Origin: Tremella fuciformis | Taxonomy: Eukaryota > Basidiomycota > Tremellomycetes > Tremellales > Tremellaceae | Direction: 5' to 3' | Assembly (NCBI GenBank): GCA_032768795.1 | Contig: CP136491.1 | Coordinates: 2,232,001 to 2,296,000 of the forward strand | DNA: 64,000 bases | Part shown: positions 57,373 through 64,000 of the stretch, one piece after another | Position numbering within the stretch: position 1 is the stretch's first letter | Layout of the letters: the number at the start of each line of letters is the position of its first letter | Notes under the pieces: generated by a model | Seen by the model: only the letters and a program-made list of their open reading frames with translations | The model's database searches: none | What the model was told of the DNA's origin: nothing | Translations under genes and position numbers: made by a program

Positions 57373-58956
57373 ATGACATATACTGTTGAGTCAGATGGCA
57401 TACCCATTACTGAGATTGTGTGGTCTGAGGATGAGAGTGAGACACATGATCAAGGACAAGAAGTCCCATTCAATCATTCTGAGACAGAGTGGATGAAAAC
57501 AGACCAATGGAGGAGTGTTCTTCAGAGCTTGGTGGAAGATATTGCAATGCAGATGAACAATTTGGGGATACTCAGGGATGAACACACAAAGGCACAGCAG
57601 GACACAAACAGAAAGCAGATACGAGCAGGAGACAGATCAAGGCTCCAAAATCAGCTTTTCCGTCTGGTGAGAGCCAAAGCCCTGGAAGAAGCTATCCATG
57701 TTTGTGCCACTGATGGCTGCATGACAATCAGAGTGCCCATGAACCTTTGGCCCTCTAAGGAGACTCCGGTCAGCCAGCATGTTACCAACATGAGGGCAGC
57801 TGTGCGCCTCCAGGACATGATTGATTCCATGTCATTTGCAAATCAGTTGTGCAGCAATTCCTCGCGGGTGCGCCGTGCGGCAGCAGGAGCCTTTCTCAAG
57901 TCCAGCAACCCTGTAGAGAGCGCTCTGTGCATCTTCACCCCAGACCTTTTGTGCGGGTCAATTGTGAATGCAATTGTATCGTCATGGGATGCTCAATTCC
58001 AGCTTACAGTGGCAGACAAACCATCTGACAACCACAATGGCCTGTCCGATTGTGGACTTACTCACATCCAGTCTCGTATTTTTGGCTCTCGTGGAGGGTT
58101 TGACCAGGCAATGGAGCATTACAATGAAGAGGGCTTGAGAAGACTTTGTGAAGAGATGAGCAAATCCACAGATGCTGCTGTAAGGTGGACAATGGAGACA
58201 AATGGGCCCGGCCTTGACCCAATGGTATACTCCGATGATGACTTAAGCTGCAAGATGATCCTCACAATGGAGAGCTTGCAAGAAGAGCTGCTCTTGTCTC
58301 AGAGAGAGCAGAGAGAGCATAACGCAACTGTTGACAGTGGGATCACATCACAGAACAAGCATTTGGCTGGGCAGGATTTGATGTCAGCATTCCCAGAACG
58401 CTTCCTGACTCCTACATACATCAATGTGCAGCAGGGGCGTACAGTGCCATTTGATACCAAAGGGCAATTTGTGCGTATCGCCACCTTGCGTTCTGGTCAA
58501 TCCTCTGGGACTATGCCAGTCCGGACAGTATTTCCAGACAGAGTGAAGTTTGAAATCATTTCTGACCCAGTCATGTTTGACTTTGTGGATGGCATGGGCA
58601 GAATCTTGACGCAGTTTCTGCCTGAAGATCTTGCAAGGGCGTACTGGGAAGCGGTTCAAGTGAACAAATCCAGGGGGACCAAGAGAGGTGGTGGGCGCAG
58701 GATAGAAGATGATGAATTCAACCCAAAACGGGTATGTGCTGATGATGCTGAAAATTACAAGTATGAGTCTGAGGATGAGGAGGAGGAGAACTCTTATGAG
58801 GACTACAGGAATGTGTTTCTCGGAGGCGCCACCCAATCACACTCAGGCATAACATCAAATGTTGATGGCCAAGATGAGATGGATGGGATCGAGTACAACG
58901 TCGCTCCTGAGGAGGCAAATGTTGAGTTTTTGGATTACATGGATCTTGCGTCCTAA
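57373..58956 (+). CDS. Unknown 527-residue protein, probably of mobile-element origin
   Basis: An uninterrupted frame from ATG 57373 (an in-frame ATG also lies at 57334). The protein is acidic overall, with a helical middle (LQNQLFRLVRAKALEEAIH; RLQDMIDSMSFANQLCSNSS), a short SRIFGSRGGFDQAMEHYNEE segment, a basic motif (KSRGTKRGGGRRIEDDEF) that may act as a nuclear signal, and an acidic tail (YESEDEEEENSYEDYRN). Codon choice is much less GC-biased than in surrounding genes, and no intron is needed. Neighbourhood and composition suggest part of a large DNA transposon or foreign DNA. I recognise no transposase catalytic motif and assign no function. Confidence 0.6.
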   Translation: MTYTVESDGIPITEIVWSEDESETHDQGQEVPFNHSETEWMKTDQWRSVLQSLVEDIAMQMNNLGILRDEHTKAQQDTNRKQIRAGDRSRLQNQLFRLVRAKALEEAIHVCATDGCMTIRVPMNLWPSKETPVSQHVTNMRAAVRLQDMIDSMSFANQLCSNSSRVRRAAAGAFLKSSNPVESALCIFTPDLLCGSIVNAIVSSWDAQFQLTVADKPSDNHNGLSDCGLTHIQSRIFGSRGGFDQAMEHYNEEGLRRLCEEMSKSTDAAVRWTMETNGPGLDPMVYSDDDLSCKMILTMESLQEELLLSQREQREHNATVDSGITSQNKHLAGQDLMSAFPERFLTPTYINVQQGRTVPFDTKGQFVRIATLRSGQSSGTMPVRTVFPDRVKFEIISDPVMFDFVDGMGRILTQFLPEDLARAYWEAVQVNKSRGTKRGGGRRIEDDEFNPKRVCADDAENYKYESEDEEEENSYEDYRNVFLGGATQSHSGITSNVDGQDEMDGIEYNVAPEEANVEFLDYMDLAS

Positions 58957-60214
58957 GTGCAATGATTATTCATTCTGTATGTCTTTCTTGAATCAGCCAC
59001 CGGATTGATCGGTTGACTCTCTGCAATGTAGGTTGGTCACGCGGTGCCTACTCTACATGAGGGCGCCTTTTATTCTGCAGCCCTTCTTCATCGACAACAT
59101 GAGTGCGCTGTCACAATGTGCGCCTTCTCTGTCCTGGGCCTGTTGGGCATGTATGGGGGGCGGTCGACAAGGGCTTGCTTAACTCTGGTTAGGCGTGGGT
59201 GAGCTGAGCAACGGGCTTGACGAGGGGCTCCCTGAGGTCAACCTGGGTCGACACAGTGAGTAAGGGGGACGAGCGCTTGGCACGGGGTTTGTCAAGCTTG
59301 ACGAGTTGAACGCGTCGCGCAAGGGATTCCGCGAGGGTTTTGCGATGCACGACAAGGAGCTGGGTGAGCCTCGCAAGCGTGGACGAGGAGGAGAGGACGT
59401 GCCTTGAAAAGCGGGGAAGGGGGACTCGGTGTCGCTGGCAAGCCAGGCGACGGGACGGAGCGGGTAGAACATGTCTGCGGAGGACCAACAAGTTGGAGAA
59501 GACTGCGGAACGAATCACGCGCCCAGTCTACTAAGTACCAGCCCGTTGCTCTGTGAGCTCGGCAAGTGACAAGTCCAAAGCCTGGTCGTCCTCAATAGGG
59601 GTGTCAAGACGCCTCAGACCGATGCCGGAAAAACCTACTTCGCGGACGTTCCCAGTTGGCCCCAGCGGCACGCTACGCCAATGCGTGCCGTTGCAACCCT
59701 CATCGGGTCTAGATTTGAACTCATTAGAGTGACAAGCAGCAAAGCCTGTTATATTCCAGCCCACACGCTTAGTGAAAGGGGAGAGCTGAGGGAAGCACGG
59801 ACCATGCCTGATGTAAACTTTGTTAGCGCTCCAATGGCGAGCGCAAGTGATTGCGGGCTTCTCCCTACCACCCTGCAATACCAGGATGCACTATGCTGAC
59901 CGAATTGGCGACCACAAGGTGAACGGCCCAGCCACATAACTAACTTTTGACAGAGCCATCCATATATACATCCAAGACAGACTCGACATGTATGAAGACG
60001 ACAGCGACATGACAATCTTACGCTCATACAGCTGTGCCATAAACAGGGTTCAGCCGATGGATGTTGCGACTCATCTTCGCAGGCGATTCGGACCTCCGAC
60101 ACCTGAGAGGGATGACGAAGACGAGCAGGGCCGTTACAAAAGAACGTTTGTATTGTTGCCCAGTCAGGCTACACGGACTCCGGGTCATGTCTGCTCCGTC
60201 TGCGCAACCCACTC
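58957..60214. other. No confident gene
   Basis: A minus frame at 59189-59518 (RRVQLVKLDKPRAKRSSPL near the end) and a plus frame at 59988-60218 are the best candidates, both too short to support. The transition from AT-richer to GC-rich sequence is near 59170. Confidence 0.35.
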
Positions 60215-63200
60215 CTAGCTCGTCTCGTGCACTTGCATGCGTTCGATCAATCCATCACCCAGTCGAGCAATCTCAGCTATCACCGCCGCCTTATTGAACG
60301 TCACAAGCCCAGACTGTCTCTCAGCACGTTCCCTTGGAATTTCACGATGACTGACTTCCGATGCTACGGGTCTGGTTGAGTATCCTAGCAGTGCCTTCAA
60401 ATTTCGGGGCTGCGTTTTCGCCGGATTCCAGATTCCGCCTATTGTTGTTCCACCATGCCTGTCGTGGAAGAAGAGCAAGGCTTCGCCATACAATCTCTCC
60501 AGGTCGACGACAAACGACTCGATGAGGTCGAATCCGGGTCGTACTTCCGAGCCGAAGACAGACTGCGTTGGTGCGTTACGCACTACCGAGCGGATTTTGG
60601 ACTCCCATTCGTCCGCATTGGCCGAGACACCCTGCGCCAAGCGAGAGACCAGCGAGGGTTTCAGATCAATGAGGAGGTCGTACGCGTCAGTAGGAGATGT
60701 GAAGATATTCTAAGATCAGCTTACCACTCCGTATCACAACATCTTACTCACTCTTACATTGACACCGACCGGCGACGCTGCTGCAGGCAGAGCAGCCAAT
60801 GTTGCCTTCGCCAAGGCACCAATACGAGCCGCGACGACTCTTCCCGGTCGCTCCCTCGTCCAGCGCAACCCCGTCTCGTCGTGCTCCGTGACCAGACACC
60901 ATGCACCACGGGCCACCTCGGCGTCACGCTTGCGCATCTTGGCGAAGCCCTCCAGGCTATTTGCCCGGCTCTCGACTGGAAACGTGACCCGTCCGTTGCC
61001 CGAGGGCTCTCGCGCAGCAGTAACGACGGGAACAAAAATCGGCTCTTCCCTCCAACTCCACTCGGCTAGTCGTTCCAAGGCTCGCACAAATCCGGCAACT
61101 GCGCTAGCTGGCACCCCAAGGCACCCCGGATCGAGGTAGACGGAAGCCATCAGCAGTTCCGACGCCTCGGATGAGACGTGCATCGAAAGCATGTGCGCCG
61201 CCAACCACCGTTTAAGCAGTCTCGTCGCCGACGAAATAGAAGGGTAGCGATGGTGCGTTGGCGCTAGGGCAGAATGATGTGACGGCAGGTGTAAAAATCG
61301 CCTTGTAAGAGTTGCCAGCGCGGGGATGGCGGAGCCGCGAGATGGCTGCGGCGTTGCCGTACCAAGGATCGCGGGTGTCTTTGGTTTGTCACTCAAGGCT
61401 CGCTCCAGAATGGTCCGTTCCCGCTCAAGGTGAATTCTCAAGCGAAAAGCTACACCGGAAGGAAGGAGGATCTCAAGAGCAGCTTGATCCTCGATCTCGC
61501 TGTCCACATGGTCGAGCGCAACGGATGCCAAGGCGCTCGGCTGACGAGCCAGTACGATCCGAGCGAGCTTCTCAAATAGTGCAAGCTTGACCTTCTGTAT
61601 CGCAACGAGGTCGTCCGGCCACTTGGGTGAAGATTCGAATTCCACTACCACCTCGGCTATAGTCGCGTCCTTGAGGCAATCAGGAGCCGATGCGAAGCGC
61701 GTGGCGTCGATGGGATGAGGCACAAAGGTTGAGGAATATCGCAGCGATTCGGAAGCGGGGGAAACATTCAGAATACTTAGGGGAAGCTCGTTGTCGGCAG
61801 ATTTGAGCAGCTTGTATAGATAGTCGTAGCCGTCCATCATCGGCCTGAACCCCAACTTTTCCGAACCGCCCAAGGCGATTGCGTTGCGCGCCGAATCGGG
61901 AACTTGAACGATTTTCAGCCACTCAGGCTCGGATGAGAGATGAATAATGGAGACGTCCGTCACATGAAGATGGCGTTCCAGCAGGTAGGCGATAGCTTGA
62001 CCCGGTATGCGGGTGGCATCTTCTGGACGAGTGATCTCCCATACAACCGACTCGGAGATTGATCCGTCCTTGAATCGTCTCAACTCAGCCTTCTCGCCCC
62101 ACAATTCGCGAAAGATCTTGCAACCAGCCTCGTCTGACGAGGCTGGACCAATGTCAATGAGTCGAGTGGCATGCGAGGCGTTGAGCAAGACACCGACTTC
62201 TAGCACTGCCTCGTTGATGGGCGACACGTGCACAAGGTGCGCGCGGTTTGACAAGCCCCGACGAAGGACGTCGGCGGCACCATGGGCGAGAAGATCTGCT
62301 CGTCCAGGCAAGGCAATGCGCTGAGGTAGGGACCCGGAGAAGGCAGACAGAGAAATGTCGACGCTGCCACTTCAGCTAAGACTTCGAGCGGGGCTGTCGG
62401 CTTACCGGACAAGCTCGTCCCAGGCTGCCAGGCCTAATGTGCGGTCCCGAAGGAAGACCTCTGGGAAGAGGTCGCGGCCCTCTTCGAGCATCGCAAGACT
62501 CTCCCGAGCGTGGTGCCGCAGAAGCTCAACGTCGCCCTCTTCCCATCCCGCGAGAACGTTGACCGTACCGCTGAAGTCTACCAGGACGTGACCGAAAGAG
62601 TTCAAAAAGTCGCGAGGGGGTATTTGCGGTTCTTCCGTATTTGCCATCAACACCGGCGACTTTCGAAAGTCGGTCTCAGCTTGCCATCAGCATGGCTTCC
62701 CGACGCAGATCGACGCACCAAAAAACTCCCACGACGCCCTGAGGGCTTCCCAAACGTTCAAACCCTTTCCCAATCCTCGGCTCTTGCGCATTCTCCCCCT
62801 CGAGCCACTGTTACCACCGATCTCTCCCCCGTTGACAATCCAACCGAGAATCATTTGGGCAAACCACCCGCTCCCACCGCGCTCTCTTCTGATGCCGCGC
62901 CGTCTTGCCCAGATTCTCCAAGAAGCTAGGAAACGCTCTACGAGGTTGTCCGGCAGAGACTGCGTTAAGCGGTGTAGATGTAACAAGTTGGCCTTGTGTG
63001 ACGAGTCGTGAGCGAGCGAAGAGGCATAAAGTGGTGTCGGAGAGTCGTCCAGGCTCGCATGTCGCAGCAGGGATCTTGCGGGGGACAATCCTGATGGGAG
63101 AAAGAGGCCTGCAGGGATGCCTACATGTATGATGATTTCGGTCGCATGTCTCAATCCTTGGGCTAGGAGTAAGCTCCAGCTGTGCTAAGATCCAAGACGT

Positions 63201-64000
63201 ACCCTTGCCCACCGAGAGTTGCACGACTGGCCGTCGTCGATCGCCATGCGGATATGCCCAAGCGACTTCTGCGCCCTGGAGGTTTGCAGTCTGCTCAGAC
63301 AAGGCCTTGGCGACGACAGCGAGGTAATGCGCCCTCTTGTGGAAGTACCGATAATCCAGACGGTCTTTAGGCGTGAACAGTGACTGCTGCTTAGACCCTC
63401 CCTGTCGTCGTCCGTGAAGAGGACGTACCTCGGGCATGATCAACACCAGATCCACACTCCCACTCTCCCCTTTGGCACGCTTATAACTCCCAGCCACGCT
63501 CCACGTACCTCCGACCATTATCTCAGCTGGCTTCTCCCACCCTAATTTCCACTTCACGTTGTCGCCCAATCCAAACTCGTCGGGCGCCACGAGGGGGGCG
63601 CGCATTTTGCCGAGTCGTTTTAGTGCTTCCTTGGGCGATACGGGCGGTAGGCTGGGCAGATGGGCGATCATGTCGTGTACACCAGACAGAAGAGACTTTA
63701 GGGCGGGCTGCTGTGGGACGATGGTGGATGACAGCAGTGCTGACAAGCTGAGTTGGAACGAGGTCGAGGATGAGGATGAGGAGGAAGGCAGAATCATGGT
63801 GGGCTGCGATGGGGGCGGCTTGAGCGGCGCGTACAGGCCCGTCTTGGGTCTGGACGGCCCAGCCTGCGGCTGATTCTCTTTCACTCCTTCATTTTCCCTC
63901 TGCGCAATTTGGTCGTCGTCTGGGACCTCGTTTTCCATATCTGATGAGGCTGGAGAGTCTTGGGGGTCTATCATCGGATCGATCGTTTCCCCATATTCGT
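60215..64000 (-). CDS. UTP22: U3 snoRNP protein Utp22 (Nrap family), 5' end beyond window
   Basis: Exons >64000-63429, 63383-63203, 63162-62719, 62679-62406, 62369-60752 and 60709-60215 join into about 1,194 residues, close to yeast Utp22. Recognisable blocks, in order: WSVAGSYKRAKGESGSVDLVLIMP, LDYRYFHKRAHYLAVVAKAL, LHLHRLTQSLP, VLVDFSGTVNVLAG, HLVHVSPINEAVLEVGVLLN, ELRRFKDGSISESVVWE, FDLIESFVVDLERLYGE and LLFFHDRHGGTTIGGIWNP. Nrap/Utp22 is a nucleolar, catalytically dead nucleotidyltransferase-like scaffold of the small-subunit processome that links U3 snoRNP with CKII/Rrp7. Introns are 36-45 nt. The frame remains open past the possible Met at 63974 to the window edge, so the true start may be outside. 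Confidence 0.96.

Overview
The window is nuclear DNA from a fungus, most likely a basidiomycete yeast of the Tremellomycetes. This is inferred from gene-dense GC-rich sequence, very short spliceosomal introns (about 30-60 nt) in nearly every gene, fungal Zn2Cys6 regulators and a Ty3/Gypsy chromovirus. Exon models were built by hand from reading frame, GT-AG (sometimes GC-AG) boundaries and family conservation; no search or transcript data were used.

Left part (1-12.9 kb): the 3' portion of an unidentified gene runs off the left edge. Two housekeeping genes follow: a nucleolar FKBP prolyl isomerase (minus) and the Arp2/3 subunit ARPC4 (plus). Then comes a long low-information stretch with three orphan, disordered reading frames and a 467-bp miniature LTR element with a perfect target-site duplication.

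Middle part (12.9-44.1 kb): a dense metabolic island. In order: an SDR oxidoreductase, a two-HKD phospholipase D-type protein, an NAD-dependent epimerase, an intracellular GH43-type glycosidase, a Zn2Cys6 regulator, an anion:cation-symporter-type MFS carrier, a cyclase-family hydrolase divergent from an intronless bacterial-type PdxA dehydrogenase, a second SDR, a glycerate-kinase-type P-loop kinase, a second Zn2Cys6 regulator, a fluoroacetate-dehalogenase-like hydrolase, a sugar-porter MFS, a divergent GAPDH paralogue, a third Zn2Cys6 regulator (paralogue of the first), an alpha/beta esterase and another anion-type MFS carrier. A CCGTTYCGG motif (an everted CGG repeat of the kind Zn2Cys6 proteins bind) occurs upstream of the first carrier, twice between cyclase and pdxA, and between the esterase and the last carrier. 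I infer a catabolic cluster for an organic (sugar) acid or lactone that feeds triose phosphates; the substrate is unknown.

Right part (44.1-60.2 kb): a transposon nest with a reversed LTR fragment, a 1,135-bp solo LTR, a 78-bp mariner-type MITE and an intact 8.6-kb chromovirus. The chromovirus has LTRs that read as identical, a GACTT duplication, gag and pol in overlapping frames, a terminal chromodomain and a Tf1/sushi-like self-priming arrangement. It also carries an unusual 2.6-kb segment between pol and the 3' LTR with an intron-containing antisense gene. A compositionally distinct 527-codon ORF of unknown function lies beyond it. The window closes with the ribosome-biogenesis gene UTP22/Nrap (minus), running off the right edge.
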